Shown one piece after another: positions 34,759-44,304 of a stretch of DNA of 64,000 nt. Location of the stretch: assembly GCA_900102385.1 (NCBI GenBank), contig FNBQ01000006.1, positions 78,497 through 142,496 of the forward strand, in the 5' to 3' direction. The translations under genes and the position numbers were made by a program. This stretch comes from Bacteroidales bacterium KHT7. Its GTDB lineage: Bacteria; Bacteroidota; Bacteroidia; Bacteroidales; Bacteroidaceae. A model generated the notes under the pieces. The model saw only the letters and a list, made by a program, of their open reading frames with translations. It had not been told where the DNA came from and did not search any database. The first letter of the stretch is position 1. Each line of letters opens with the position of its first letter.

Positions 34759-35907
34759 CTACAAAGCCTTTGCCTTGTTTATTGCAGGGTTGGCATACAT
34801 TGTAAGTATGCGCTCGCGCAAGAATGCCTCGTCTTTGTTCGGGAGGTCGATTTTTGCAATCTGTCCTGCCAGATATTTCTCGAAGAAAGCCTTGTCCTCG
34901 GCTGTGTACTTGTCTGATGAGTCCGAGCCTGTAAGCTCGTCCATCGCGATGTAGTTGCAAGGATAGAGCATGTAGTTCGAGTGTATACCCTTGTCGATGT
35001 GCTTTGCAATCATGCCGAAAATCTCGGTCTTAGGAGTGCTGCGGTCAATAGTGTCGAGCCACTCGTTAATGCAAGGCGCGGTGTGATAGTGGATATGTCC
35101 CTTGAATCCGTAGATGCCGATGCTCATGTTGTCGAGGTCGTCCTGCTGGCTCTTCTTAAAGTCAGGGTTGTCGCGCTTCTGCTGGAACTCCTTGGCTTTC
35201 AGATAGTCGCATGGGTCGAACTCGTACGAGATGCTCAGCGGAACGATGTTCATGTCCTTCAAACGGTCTATGATGTCGCCCTCGCCGCCCATTGCAAGCA
35301 TCTTCAGGATGCTGTCCTGAGTAAGGTCGTTGCTGTCCTTGGCTCTGCCTTCGCGCTGCGCCATCCAGATGTTCTCGTTCTTATGGTTGATGGCAAAGTG
35401 CATGTATCGGCTCATCGTAGCCGATGCCTGAAGCATCTGGCGCATGGTTAGTGCGCGCTGTACAATGAAACTCTTGTTTATACGTACAATCTTCTTTATC
35501 CAAGGGCGGATAAGGAGGTTGTCGCCGATGGCAATCTCTACCGTTGTGTCGAAGCCGTTGTCTACAAGAAGGACCGACAGAAGTGCCGAGTCGAGCACGA
35601 TGTCGCGGTGGTTAGAGATGAAGGTATGATGCTTGTCGCGGTCGGTAAGACTGTCGGCATTCATCTCCATGCCTTTGCCGCATTTTGCCACAAGACTCTT
35701 CAGGAGAGGGTAGACGAGTGCTTTCTGAAATTCGAGGTTGGTCTTGCATTGCAAAAGCTGCTTTGCAAGCATCTCGAACGGAACGTCGGGCATCACCTTT
35801 GCCATTACAGCCTTGAATTCCTCGTCGGCTATCAGTTCCTGATACACGGCTGGCAACTCCTCGGGAGTGTAAGGCCGTATGTCGTTGAATTCTTCAGGAA
35901 TAGTCAT
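34759..35907 (-). CDS. Acyltransferase, 1-acyl-glycerol-3-phosphate acyltransferase-like
   Basis: 382 residues. The PlsC-type motif NHRDIVLD (HX4D: His100, Asp105) and the later substrate motif WMAQREGRAKDS near 180 (equivalent to the FPEGTRS block) place it in the glycerolipid acyltransferase superfamily. The N-terminal about 80 residues are a helical extension. No membrane segment is evident. It could transfer acyl groups to a lipid or lysophospholipid acceptor; the exact substrate is unknown. It is the last gene of the operon and lies 22 bp after ddl. Confidence 0.8.
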   Translation of the reverse strand: MTIPEEFNDIRPYTPEELPAVYQELIADEEFKAVMAKVMPDVPFEMLAKQLLQCKTNLEFQKALVYPLLKSLVAKCGKGMEMNADSLTDRDKHHTFISNHRDIVLDSALLSVLLVDNGFDTTVEIAIGDNLLIRPWIKKIVRINKSFIVQRALTMRQMLQASATMSRYMHFAINHKNENIWMAQREGRAKDSNDLTQDSILKMLAMGGEGDIIDRLKDMNIVPLSISYEFDPCDYLKAKEFQQKRDNPDFKKSQQDDLDNMSIGIYGFKGHIHYHTAPCINEWLDTIDRSTPKTEIFGMIAKHIDKGIHSNYMLYPCNYIAMDELTGSDSSDKYTAEDKAFFEKYLAGQIAKIDLPNKDEAFLRERILTMYANPAINKAKAL

Positions 35908-35929
35908 GATTAAAGTTGTTAGTCGGTTG

Positions 35930-36916
35930 TTAGAACTGGTTTTCTATCACGTCGCTCAGCACGTCGCCCATGTTCAGACCGGCAGCCTTTACCTGCTGCG
36001 GAATGAAGCTTGTGGCAGTCATGCCTGGTGTAGTGTTAATCTCCATCAGCATAGGCTTGTCGTTGCCCTCGGCATCTTTTGTAATGATGAAGTCTATGCG
36101 GATTATGCCGTTGGCGTGCAGAATGTCGTAGATTTCAGAAACCATCTGACGCACCTTGGCTGTAGTCTCGTCCGACAGACGGGCAGGCGTAATCTCCTGA
36201 ACCTGACCGTTGTACTTGGCGTCGTAGTCGAAGAACTCGTTCTCCGAAACCACCTCGGTGGCTGGCAGAACAACGTTGCCCTTCTTTGTCTTGAAGCAGC
36301 CAACAGAAATCTCCGTTCCCTTCATCTCTGCCTCAATCATCACTTCGTCGCTCTCGTTCATTGCCTTGGCGATGGCTGCCTGAAGCTCTTCGGTCTTCTT
36401 TACCTTGCTAACGCCGAAGCTTGAGCCGCCTGCGTTAGGCTTTACGAAGCATGGCAGACCTACCTTGGCGATTATTGCCTCGTCAGAAGGCATCTGCTGA
36501 CCTTTTCGCACAATGAGCGATTCGCTCACCGGAACGCCGAAGCCCTTCAGATACTGGTTCAGCGTGAATTTGTTGAAAGTCATAGACTCTACAAGCACAT
36601 CGCTCGTTGAGTAAGGCATACGGATAAGGTCGAAGTAACCCTGAAGTATTCCGTTCTCGCCCGGAGTTCCGTGTATTGTTATGTAGCAATAGTCTGGAGT
36701 AATTTTCTTTCCGTTATCGCTGAAAGAAAAGTCGTTACGGTCAACGGCAACTCTTTTGCCGTCGGCTAAAATCGCTTCCCACGCAGTGCCTTTAATCTCT
36801 ACCACATAAACTTTGTACTTGTCGTGGTTCATAAACGAGAAGATACCCTGAGCGGAACGCATTGACACATCATGTTCAGATGAGTCTCCGCCAGCAACAA
36901 TAGCAATAGTTTTCAC
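35930..36916 (-). CDS. ddl: D-alanine--D-alanine ligase
   Basis: 328 residues with ATP-grasp architecture. The N-terminus is IAIVAGGDSSEHDVSMRSA, the central part has CYITIHGTPGENGILQGYFD and PCFVKPNAGGSSFGVSKVK, and the Mg/ATP site is RIDFIITKDAEG...MLMEINTTPGMT. It makes the D-Ala-D-Ala dipeptide for peptidoglycan in the cytoplasm. Operon position between rluD and the acyltransferase, with gaps of 32 and 22 bp. Confidence 0.96.
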   Translation of the reverse strand: MKTIAIVAGGDSSEHDVSMRSAQGIFSFMNHDKYKVYVVEIKGTAWEAILADGKRVAVDRNDFSFSDNGKKITPDYCYITIHGTPGENGILQGYFDLIRMPYSTSDVLVESMTFNKFTLNQYLKGFGVPVSESLIVRKGQQMPSDEAIIAKVGLPCFVKPNAGGSSFGVSKVKKTEELQAAIAKAMNESDEVMIEAEMKGTEISVGCFKTKKGNVVLPATEVVSENEFFDYDAKYNGQVQEITPARLSDETTAKVRQMVSEIYDILHANGIIRIDFIITKDAEGNDKPMLMEINTTPGMTATSFIPQQVKAAGLNMGDVLSDVIENQF

Positions 36917-36948
36917 TTTTTCTGATAAATATAAATTAGTAATATGTG

Positions 36949-38073
36949 TTAATTTTCGTTATCTTTCTTTGCGCCCATGTAGGTGCGCCATCTGTCAAGA
37001 AGCTGGACGATGTCGTCGGGCAGCTCTGATGTGAAGAACATGTCCTCGTGGGTTATAGGGTGCTGGAATCCCAGTGTCTTGGCATGCAGAACCTGACGGC
37101 TGCACACATCGAAGCTGTTGGCGATGAACTGCCGGTAACTGCTGCTCTGGTTGCCTCGCAGAATAACGTTGCCGCCGTAGCGCGTATCGGCAAACAGCGG
37201 ATGGCCGATGTGCTTCATGTGCGCTCTAATCTGGTGTGTACGGCCAGTCTCGAGCACGCATTTCACGAAGGTAACGTAGCCGAAGCGTTCGAGCACCTCG
37301 TAGTGCGTAACGGCATGTTTTCCGATGCCCGATTCGGGGTCGAAGACGGTCATCTGCATACGGTCGTTAGGATTTCGGGCTATGTTTCCAACAATCGTGC
37401 CCTTGTCCTCTTCGATGTTTCCCCAAACGAGAGCGTTGTATTCGCGCTTCGTTGTTTTGTTGTAGAACTGCATTGCGAGGAACGTCTTTGCCTCGATGGT
37501 CTTAGCCACCACCAGAAGTCCGCTCGTGTCCTTGTCAATGCGGTGAACCAGTCCCACGCCCGGGTCGTTAGGGTCGTAGTAAGGGTCGTCGCGCAAGTGC
37601 CATGCAATGCCGTTCACGAGCGTTCCGCTGTAGTTTCCGCAGCCCGGGTGAACCACAAGTCCGGCAGGTTTGTTTACAACGATTATCGAGTCGTCCTCGT
37701 ACACTATGTTTAGCGGAATATCCTCCGGAATTATCTCGTTGTCGTAGCGCGGACGGTTGTACATCATTTGGATGATGTCGTACGGCTTTACTTTATAGTT
37801 GCTCTTTACAGGCTTTCCGTTTGCAAGGATATAGTTAGCATCAGCCGCCGCCTGAATGCGGTTGCGGCTCACTCCTGCCAGACGGTCGACAAGGAACTTG
37901 TCTATTCTTAGTGGCGATTGTTTACCGTCGGCAGTGAATCGGAAGTGCTCATATACGCTGTCGCCTCCTTCGGCATATTCCTCGTCACCTTCATCTCCCA
38001 GCACGTCGCCAATGTCCTCGCCCAATTCGTATTCTGATTCAGGTATTTCAAATTCGTCGTTATCGTTAATCAT
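36949..38073 (-). CDS. rluD: RluA/RluD family pseudouridine synthase
   Basis: 374 residues. It opens with an acidic extension (about 45 residues, Asp/Glu-rich), then an S4 RNA-binding domain (RIDKFLVDRLAGVSRNRIQ, 56-74), then the catalytic domain with GLVHRIDKDTSG (catalytic Asp180) and RTHQIRAHMKHIGHPLFADTRYGG. It isomerises uridines in 23S rRNA. The precise site (RluD versus RluC-type) cannot be told from the sequence, so the symbol is by similarity. Confidence 0.92.
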   Translation of the reverse strand: MINDNDEFEIPESEYELGEDIGDVLGDEGDEEYAEGGDSVYEHFRFTADGKQSPLRIDKFLVDRLAGVSRNRIQAAADANYILANGKPVKSNYKVKPYDIIQMMYNRPRYDNEIIPEDIPLNIVYEDDSIIVVNKPAGLVVHPGCGNYSGTLVNGIAWHLRDDPYYDPNDPGVGLVHRIDKDTSGLLVVAKTIEAKTFLAMQFYNKTTKREYNALVWGNIEEDKGTIVGNIARNPNDRMQMTVFDPESGIGKHAVTHYEVLERFGYVTFVKCVLETGRTHQIRAHMKHIGHPLFADTRYGGNVILRGNQSSSYRQFIANSFDVCSRQVLHAKTLGFQHPITHEDMFFTSELPDDIVQLLDRWRTYMGAKKDNEN

Positions 38074-38109
38074 AATCGTCTTTAAGAGATTTAACTATTC
38101 GTTTATCTA

Positions 38110-38733
38110 CTACTCATTCGCTGGTTCTTCGCTCTCAGCCACGGCAGTCTTGTTGCTTGCAGAGTCTGCCGATGCGTGGCTGTCTCCGTTTCCAACTATC
38201 AGCACGAGAGTTGCCGATGAAGGGATGCGGTCGCCTGCGGATATCTTTCTGCCTTTGTACTTAACTCCGTAAACCCAGTCCTTCTCGCCCGGTATCAGTT
38301 CTGCTGGTCCGGTCTTTATTCCAAGAGCCTCGAGTTTAGCCTGAGCGTCGCGCAGCGATGCGTTGTCGGCAATGTCGGGCAGAACTATGGTTGGAGTCTT
38401 CGTCTGATTTATCGTAAGGTAAATGATGTGTCCTTTCTTCACAAAGTTGCCTGCTGTCGGCGATTGTTCCACCACGCTCTCCGGAGCCATGTCTTTGCGG
38501 TATGTTGAGTCTACAATCTCGTAAGCCAGTCCTGCCTCGTCCAAAATCTGCGCAGCCTTGCTGCTGTTCATTCCGGTAATAGACGGAACGGTAATCTTTT
38601 CGCCGTGGTGAGTATATGAGTCAATGCCATACAGGGTAACAGTTATGAGCAATACAACAACGCCCACCATCGCTATTATGTTAAGCCAGAAGAAACGGCT
38701 CTTCTGTCCTTTGAAGAATTCTTTAAAAGTCAT
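38110..38733 (-). CDS. PASTA-domain membrane protein
   Basis: 207 residues: short cytoplasmic N-terminus, one transmembrane helix (about 14-37, IIAMVGVVVLLITVTLYGI), then two PASTA-type repeats (about 42-110 and 112-180; VPSITGMNSSKAAQILDEAGL, LPDIADNASLRDAQAKLEALGI). PASTA domains bind peptidoglycan fragments or beta-lactams. It is unfused to a kinase or PBP, a form common in Bacteroidota. First gene of the operon leading to ddl, which fits a cell-wall context. Minus-strand TATTTTTG at 38764-38771 is a plausible -7 box. Confidence 0.88.
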   Translation of the reverse strand: MTFKEFFKGQKSRFFWLNIIAMVGVVVLLITVTLYGIDSYTHHGEKITVPSITGMNSSKAAQILDEAGLAYEIVDSTYRKDMAPESVVEQSPTAGNFVKKGHIIYLTINQTKTPTIVLPDIADNASLRDAQAKLEALGIKTGPAELIPGEKDWVYGVKYKGRKISAGDRIPSSATLVLIVGNGDSHASADSASNKTAVAESEEPANE

Positions 38734-38858
38734 ACCTTTTTATATAGTTTGTTATATGCGTGGCAAAAATACAAAAATAAGCGCAAAAAAAAAAGCAAAA
38801 GTTTTGGAAAACCTTTTGCTTCTTTATAATTCATTGTGTCTTGCTAACAACAAGCGAA

Positions 38859-39017
38859 TTATTTCTTTCCGTTGAACTCGTCAGAAATAGTCAATTTCTT
38901 GCGACCCTTAGCACGGCGAGATGCCAATACGCGGCGGCCGTTAGCTGTTGCCATTCTCTCGCGGAAACCGTGCTTGTTTCTTCTTTTTCTGTTAGAAGGC
39001 TGGAATGTTCTCTTCAT
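38859..39017 (-). CDS. rpmH: Ribosomal protein bL34
   Basis: A 52-codon gene. The product starts [18 protein letters not shown] and is very basic ([20 protein letters not shown]), the invariant bL34 pattern, with a slightly extended C-terminus ([10 protein letters not shown]). It belongs to the large ribosomal subunit near the exit tunnel. It stands alone here, without rnpA behind it, which is the usual arrangement elsewhere. Confidence 0.97.
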   Translation of the reverse strand: MKRTFQPSNRKRRNKHGFRERMATANGRRVLASRRAKGRKKLTISDEFNGKK

Positions 39018-39063
39018 TGTATGAATTTTTTAATTGTTATTATTCAACTTGTCAATCGGGTTG

Positions 39064-39093
39064 CAAAAATAGTTACTTTTTTTTAAATTACAA
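39064..39093 (-). promoter_or_regulatory. Promoter of rpmH
   Basis: On the minus strand TATTTTTG at 39064-39071 and TTG at 39091-39093 (19 bp spacing), 47 bp upstream of the rpmH start. Divergent from the efp promoter. Confidence 0.6.
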
Positions 39094-39121
39094 AGAATTG
39101 ATTCATTTTTGCGATGATATT

Positions 39122-39153
39122 TTTGCAAATTTAACTGATTTCCACTATTTTTG
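39122..39153 (+). promoter_or_regulatory. Promoter of efp
   Basis: TTTG at 39122-39125 and TATTTTTG at 39146-39153, 20 bp apart, 35 bp before the efp start. Confidence 0.65.
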
Positions 39154-39188
39154 CATCCAAATTTTGTAATAATAACATAAAAAACCGT

Positions 39189-39755
39189 ATGATAAATTCA
39201 CAGGACATTAAGAAGGGAACATGTATCCGTCTTGACGGCAAACTTTATTTCTGTATCGATTTCCTTCACGTAAAGCCGGGTAAGGGTAATACAATTATGC
39301 GTACAACTCTTAAGGATGTTGTTTCAGGCCGCGTTATCGAGCGTCGCTTCAACATCGGCGAGAAACTTGAGGATGTACGTGTTGAGCGTCGTCCTTATCA
39401 GTTCCTTTACCTCGAGGGTACAGACTATATTTTCATGAATCAGGAGACTTTCGATCAGGTGCCTATCGCTAAGGACCTTGTAACAGGCGTTGATTTCATG
39501 AAGGAGGGTGATATCGTTGAAGTTGTGTCTGACGCTTCTACAGAGACTATCCTGTTTGCTGAAATGCCAGTTAAGACCGTTCTCCGCATCACTTACACAG
39601 AGCCAGGCTTGAAGGGCGATACAGCAACTAACGCATCAAAGCCAGCAACTGTTGAGACAGGTGCAGAGGTTCGCGTTCCATTGTTCATCAACGAGGGTGA
39701 ACTTATCGAGGTTGACACTCGCGATGGTTCATACCTTAATCGTGTAAAGGAGTAA
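39189..39755 (+). CDS. efp: Translation elongation factor P
   Basis: 188 residues in three beta-barrel domains. The tip loop of domain I reads HVKPGKGNT with Lys32, the residue that carries the modification or acts unmodified at the peptidyl-transferase centre. EF-P relieves stalling at polyproline stretches. The family C-terminal motif (LFINEGELIEVDTRDGSYLNR) is intact and the length is normal. Confidence 0.97.
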   Translation: MINSQDIKKGTCIRLDGKLYFCIDFLHVKPGKGNTIMRTTLKDVVSGRVIERRFNIGEKLEDVRVERRPYQFLYLEGTDYIFMNQETFDQVPIAKDLVTGVDFMKEGDIVEVVSDASTETILFAEMPVKTVLRITYTEPGLKGDTATNASKPATVETGAEVRVPLFINEGELIEVDTRDGSYLNRVKE

Positions 39756-39780
39756 TCACTTTGCAAACAATTTAATAAGT

Positions 39781-39811
39781 AAAAGCACGCCGGAAGGTGT
39801 GCTTTTTTTTG
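39781..39811 (+). terminator. Terminator after efp
   Basis: Arms AAAAGCACGCC and GGTGTGCTTTT (one G-U pair) ending in eight T. Confidence 0.85.
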
Positions 39812-39881
39812 TTTTTATTTTGCCGTTATCCGTCTTTGTTGTATTTTTGTAAAATAAACCCCGATTTGACGAAAATCAACT

Positions 39882-40589
39882 ATGGACAATACTTCTGCTA
39901 ACCGAAACAACGGCATAGCCTCGCTTGCAACCGAAGACAGACCGCGCGAAAAGATGGTGCGGCTGGGGGCTGAAGCTCTGACAAATGCCGAGTTGCTCGC
40001 AATTCTGGTCGGAACAGGTACGGCAGAAGAATCTGTCATAGAGTTGATGCAGCACATTCTCAGAGACTGCGACAACAACATAAGTCTGCTGGGCAAACGC
40101 ACGGTCGACGAACTTTGCAGTTACAGAGGAATAGGCGTGGCAAAGGCAGTATCGATACTCGCTGCCTGCGAGCTGGGAAAACGCCGCAGCATGGTCGAGG
40201 ACAACCGCACGCACATTGAGTCGTCGCGCGACATCTACGCACTCATGAAGCCACGCATGCAAGACCTCACCGTCGAGGAATGTTGGGTGATACTTATGAA
40301 CCAGTCGGCAAAGGTGATAGCCGTCGAGAACGTGTCGCGCGGAGGGATAACAGGCACGATGGTAGACGTGCGAATGGTACTCAGAACGGCTCTGCTGAAG
40401 CAGGCAACGACGATTGCCCTCTGCCACAATCATCCATCGGGTAACACACGCCCAAGCCGCGACGACGATAATCTTACGAAGAGGCTCTTCGAGGCTGGCA
40501 AGATAATGCAGATAAGGCTCGTAGACCATGTAATCGTTACCGAGACAGGCTATTACAGTTATGCCGACGAGGACAGAATGGGCTTTTAA
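39882..40589 (+). CDS. radC: RadC family (JAB/MPN-type) protein
   Basis: 235 residues. Residues 20-100 hold a helix-hairpin-helix domain (RGIGVAKAVSILAACELG). The metalloprotease-like JAB motif is LCHNHPSGNTRPSRDD (His182, His184, Asp195). It was historically named as a DNA repair protein, but the true activity of RadC is not settled. A TATTTTTG box at 39842-39849 is the likely -7 element. First of a run of plus-strand genes. Confidence 0.93.
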   Translation: MDNTSANRNNGIASLATEDRPREKMVRLGAEALTNAELLAILVGTGTAEESVIELMQHILRDCDNNISLLGKRTVDELCSYRGIGVAKAVSILAACELGKRRSMVEDNRTHIESSRDIYALMKPRMQDLTVEECWVILMNQSAKVIAVENVSRGGITGTMVDVRMVLRTALLKQATTIALCHNHPSGNTRPSRDDDNLTKRLFEAGKIMQIRLVDHVIVTETGYYSYADEDRMGF

Positions 40590-40602
40590 AACAAAACTGA
40601 AT

Positions 40603-40917
40603 ATGGATAAGTTAAAGATAGAAGAAAGAATAATTGAGGTGCTGAAAACCGTCTATGATCCCGAGATTCCAGTAAACATCTACGACCTCGGACTCATTTA
40701 CAAGATAGACCTCGCTGATGACTTTACGCTGAGCGTAGACATGACGCTCACCGCACCGAACTGCCCTGCCGCCGACTTCATTATGCAGGACGTGCAGCAG
40801 AAACTCGATGCTATCGACGGAGTGAAATCGGCTACCGTCAACCTCGTCTTTGAGCCTGAATGGCACAAGGATATGATGACAGACGAGGCAAAAGTAGAAT
40901 TAGGCTTTGATCTATAA
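40603..40917 (+). CDS. DUF59/MIP18-family Fe-S assembly factor
   Basis: 104 residues from ATG 40603 (MDKLKIEERIIEVLKTVYDP); an upstream in-frame start at 40561 would overlap radC and adds no similarity. Motifs VYDPEIPVNIYDLGLIY and TLTAPNCPAADFI (conserved Cys) match the PaaD/SufT-like family that helps insert iron-sulfur clusters. It ends one base before the lpxH start codon. Confidence 0.9.
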   Translation: MDKLKIEERIIEVLKTVYDPEIPVNIYDLGLIYKIDLADDFTLSVDMTLTAPNCPAADFIMQDVQQKLDAIDGVKSATVNLVFEPEWHKDMMTDEAKVELGFDL

Positions 40918-41685
40918 ATGAAGAAAAACGTATATTTCCTTTCAGATGCTCACCTTGGCTCAAGAGCCATTCCGCACGGACGGATGCAGGAGCGCAGACT
41001 TGTCAGATTCCTCGACAGCATCAAGGACAAGGCAAGCGCGGTGTATTTCCTTGGCGACATGTTCGACTTCTGGTTCGAATACAAACTCGTTGTACCAAAG
41101 GGATATACCCGATTCCTTGGCAAGGTTAGCGAACTGACAGACAACGGCGTGGAGGTCCACTTCTTTACAGGAAACCACGACATCTGGTGCGGCGACTACC
41201 TCGAAAAGGAGTGTGGCGTGATTATGCACCGAAAGGAAATCGTAACCGAGATATACGGTAAGGTGTTCTTTCTTGCGCACGGCGACGGACTGGGCGACAA
41301 AGACAAGAAATTCCGTTTCTTGCGATGGCTGTTCCACAACAAGGCGGCGCAGACGCTGTTCGCAGCCATTCATCCGCGCTGGGCTGTAGATTTCGGCCTT
41401 AACTGGGCAAAGCACAGCCGCATGAAGCGCGTAGACGGCAAAGAGCCGCCTTACATGGGCGAGGACAGAGAATACTTGGTGCTCTATGCCAAGGAATATC
41501 TCGAAACACATCCCGAGATAAACTATTTCATCTTCGGACACCGCCATATCGAACTCGACCTTATGCTGCGCCGCGACTCGCGACTGATGATTCTTGGCGA
41601 CTGGATTAACTTCTTCTCGTATGCCGTTTTCGACGGCGAACACATGTTCCTCGAAGAGTTTATCGAAGGTCAGTCGCAACCGTAA
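40918..41685 (+). CDS. lpxH: UDP-2,3-diacylglucosamine diphosphatase LpxH-like
   Basis: 255 residues of the calcineurin-like phosphoesterase fold: SDAHLG (Asp10, His12), GDMFDFW (46-52), GNHDIW (85-90), AHGDG and FGHRH near 200. The length and the FDFWFEY block fit LpxH, which cleaves UDP-diacylglucosamine to lipid X in lipid A synthesis at the inner membrane. It starts immediately after the DUF59 gene and is followed 15 bp later by a glycosyltransferase gene. Confidence 0.88.
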   Translation: MKKNVYFLSDAHLGSRAIPHGRMQERRLVRFLDSIKDKASAVYFLGDMFDFWFEYKLVVPKGYTRFLGKVSELTDNGVEVHFFTGNHDIWCGDYLEKECGVIMHRKEIVTEIYGKVFFLAHGDGLGDKDKKFRFLRWLFHNKAAQTLFAAIHPRWAVDFGLNWAKHSRMKRVDGKEPPYMGEDREYLVLYAKEYLETHPEINYFIFGHRHIELDLMLRRDSRLMILGDWINFFSYAVFDGEHMFLEEFIEGQSQP

Positions 41686-41700
41686 TTTTTCAGAAAAATA

Positions 41701-42797
41701 TGAAATTCTCAATAATAGTACCTGTCTACAACCGTCCTGCCGAAGCCGGCGAACTGCTCGAGAGCCTCTCGCGCCAGTCGTTTACCGACTTCGAGGTAGT
41801 TATGGTCGACGACGGAAGCACGGAGACTTGCGAAGAGGTGTGCCGACAGTACGCATCGAAGATGCCCGTGAGATACTTCTTCAAACCCAACAGCGGCCCG
41901 GGAGCAACCCGAAACTATGCCGCAGAAAAAAGTCAGGGCGAATATCTCATTATTCTCGATTCCGATGTGGTTCTGCCCGAGACGTATCTTCAGGTAACGG
42001 CCGAGGAACTGAGCCACAAGGACAGCGATGCCTTCGGAGGTCCTGACAGCGCGCACGAGTCGTTTACCGATATGCAGAAGGCTATCAGCTACAGCATGAC
42101 TTCGTTCTTTACAACAGGCGGCATACGCGGCGGGAAGAAGAAACTCGACAAGTTCTATCCACGCAGTTTCAATCTGGGCTGCAAGGCCGAGGTGTTCAAG
42201 GCTCTCGGCGGATTCTCGGATATGCGTTTCGGCGAGGATATCGACTTCAGTATCAGAGTATTCAAGAATAACTATTCGTGCCGTCTGTTCCCAGAATCGT
42301 GGGTATGGCATAAACGCCGCACCGATTTGAAGAAATTCTTCAAGCAGGTTTACAACTCGGGAATAGCCCGTATAAACCTCTACAAAAAATATCCCGAATC
42401 GCTAAAGGTGGTTCATCTTTTGCCAATGTTCTTCACCTTGGGCACGCTGGCTTGCATAATAGCCTCGCTGCTGTGTTTTGTAATCGCGTTCTACATCTAT
42501 TCGGTTTACATTATGCGCGACAATTCGGGAATGCTCTACGAGATGATGGGCACTTACGGAGTGATGAGATATCTGGGATTGGCAGCGATAGCCATCTCGC
42601 CTTTGGTGCTGTATTCGCTGTTGCTCTGTGCCGACTCGTCGGTACGCAATAAGAGCCTGAAGATTGGAATATACAGTATTGCCGCGGCATTCACCCAGCT
42701 TGTGGGTTACGGATTTGGCTTCATTCATGCATGGTGGGGCAGATGCGTACTCGGAAAGGGCGAGCTCGAGGCTTTCAAGAATACATTCTACAAATAA
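41701..42797 (+). CDS. Family 2 glycosyltransferase with C-terminal membrane helices
   Basis: 365 residues from ATG 41701. GT-A fold: FSIIVPVYNRP at the start, VDDGS (36-40) and ILDSDVVLP (near 85-92) for nucleotide-sugar and metal binding. FGEDIDFSIRVF supplies the catalytic ED motif. From about residue 240 there are two to three hydrophobic helices (FFTLGTLACIIASLLCFVIAF). It probably adds a sugar to a surface glycan or lipid carrier at the inner membrane. Its neighbour lpxH suggests an envelope role. The acceptor is unknown. Confidence 0.88.
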
Positions 42798-42819
42798 CAG
42801 TAAAAAACTCTTAATCCAA

Positions 42820-44232
42820 ATGAAAATGATAAAACACAAGTTAAGCCTCTTGCTGCTGATGATTTTTGCAGTAACAAGTTCGTTTGCGGCAGTCGATGAG
42901 GCTAAGGTTGCCGCCAAGCGCGATGCTATTCTGAAGAATATCGTCGGGGCAAAGCAGAGTCCAGACCAGAAGACCGTGAGTATTGTGCAGTTTGGCGCAA
43001 AGGGCAACGGAAAGAACGACTGCAAGCCAGCTTTCGACAAGGCTATGAAGAAGGCCGAGAAGACCAAGGGCGGACTGCACATCGTAGTTCCAAAGGGCGT
43101 TTACTACATCAACGGACCGATAAATCTTGTAAGCAATATCGTACTTGAAATTCAGCAGGATGCGGTGCTGAAGTTCTCCGACAATCCCGATTCTTATCCG
43201 CTTGTAGAAACCAGTTGGGAAGGTACTTACGTCATGAATTACAGCCCTTTCATCTACGGGAAAGGACTTTCTGACGTGTCGATAATAGGCAACGGAACAA
43301 TAGACGGCAACGCTCTCGAAACCTTCGGCAAATGGAAGCCAGAAGGCAAGCAGACGGCCGACCAGATGCTTAGCCGCGAGATGAATCACAAGGAACTGCC
43401 CGTGAAGGAGAGAGTCTTCGGAAAGGGACATTTCCTACGTCCGCAGATGATTCAGTTCTTTATGTGCAAGAATGTAACAGTCGATGGTCTGAAGATGACA
43501 AACTCGCCGTTCTGGTGCTTGCATCTATTGCAAGTTGATAATGCCATCGTCAAGAATCTTAGTTTCAAAGCTAATAAAATCCTGAACAACAACGGCGTAA
43601 CGCTCGAGTACGCATCAAACATTCTGGTAGAAGGCTGCCATTTCTGCAATGCCGACGACAACGTGGTTGTAAAGTGCGGACGCGATAACGACGGCTGGAC
43701 TACCAACATTCCGTCGCGCAACATAGTGGTGCGCAAGTGCCAGTTCAAGGGACTTCACGCTTTTGTTTGCGGAAGCGAGGTTTCGGCAGGCATTCAGGAT
43801 GTTTTTGTGGAGGATTGCACCTTTTCCGGATACTGCAAGCGCGGATTCTACATCAAGACGAATCCCGACCGTGGCGGATATGTCCGCAACATATACATAA
43901 ACAACTGCGAGTTTGGCGAGGTCTACGACCTTCTGTTTGTAACTTCGGTCTATTCGGGCGAGGGCTTACGCAACAACTATTTCTCTGATGTGCACGACAT
44001 TCATGTGCGCAACGTGCGATGCAAGAAGGCTCGTAATGCAGCCTTTGTTCTTCAGGGAAGTGCCGTCAGACCGGTCTACAACGTGTCGTTCAACAACGTA
44101 GAGGTTGATGAGGCAAAACATGCGTTCACGTTCGACTATACAAAATACATCGAGATTTCGAACACTCACGTTGGCGAGAAAATCGAGATTCCTTCTGCTC
44201 TGACAGACGATGAGATGAAAGATTTTGAATAG
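42820..44232 (+). CDS. Glycoside hydrolase family 28 protein (polygalacturonase-like)
   Basis: 470 residues from ATG 42820; upstream in-frame codons overlap the glycosyltransferase. A signal peptide (MKMIKHKLSLLLLMIFAVTSSFA) is present. The right-handed beta-helix carries CNADDNVVVKCGRDNDGW with the paired Asp279/Asp280, GLHAFVCGSE with His313 in the GHG position, and RGFYIKT (Arg341, Lys346) in the RIK position. The third catalytic Asp, normally in NTDG, is replaced: here NNNGV (about 256-260). It is likely exported to act on pectin-derived galacturonides, with altered or lost hydrolysis possible. A hairpin terminator follows. Confidence 0.88.
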   Translation: MKMIKHKLSLLLLMIFAVTSSFAAVDEAKVAAKRDAILKNIVGAKQSPDQKTVSIVQFGAKGNGKNDCKPAFDKAMKKAEKTKGGLHIVVPKGVYYINGPINLVSNIVLEIQQDAVLKFSDNPDSYPLVETSWEGTYVMNYSPFIYGKGLSDVSIIGNGTIDGNALETFGKWKPEGKQTADQMLSREMNHKELPVKERVFGKGHFLRPQMIQFFMCKNVTVDGLKMTNSPFWCLHLLQVDNAIVKNLSFKANKILNNNGVTLEYASNILVEGCHFCNADDNVVVKCGRDNDGWTTNIPSRNIVVRKCQFKGLHAFVCGSEVSAGIQDVFVEDCTFSGYCKRGFYIKTNPDRGGYVRNIYINNCEFGEVYDLLFVTSVYSGEGLRNNYFSDVHDIHVRNVRCKKARNAAFVLQGSAVRPVYNVSFNNVEVDEAKHAFTFDYTKYIEISNTHVGEKIEIPSALTDDEMKDFE

Positions 44233-44244
44233 TGAAAAATGAAA

Positions 44245-44288
44245 AAAATCCGCTTTCCGATGTAGATTCTTGGAAAGCGGATTTTTTT
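44245..44288. terminator. Bidirectional terminator between GH28 gene and glsB-like gene
   Basis: Arms AAAAATCCGCTTTCC and GGAAAGCGGATTTTT, with A and T runs on the two sides so that it can end transcription from both converging genes. Confidence 0.85.
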
Positions 44289-44304
44289 ATGCGTTTTTGT
44301 CTGA

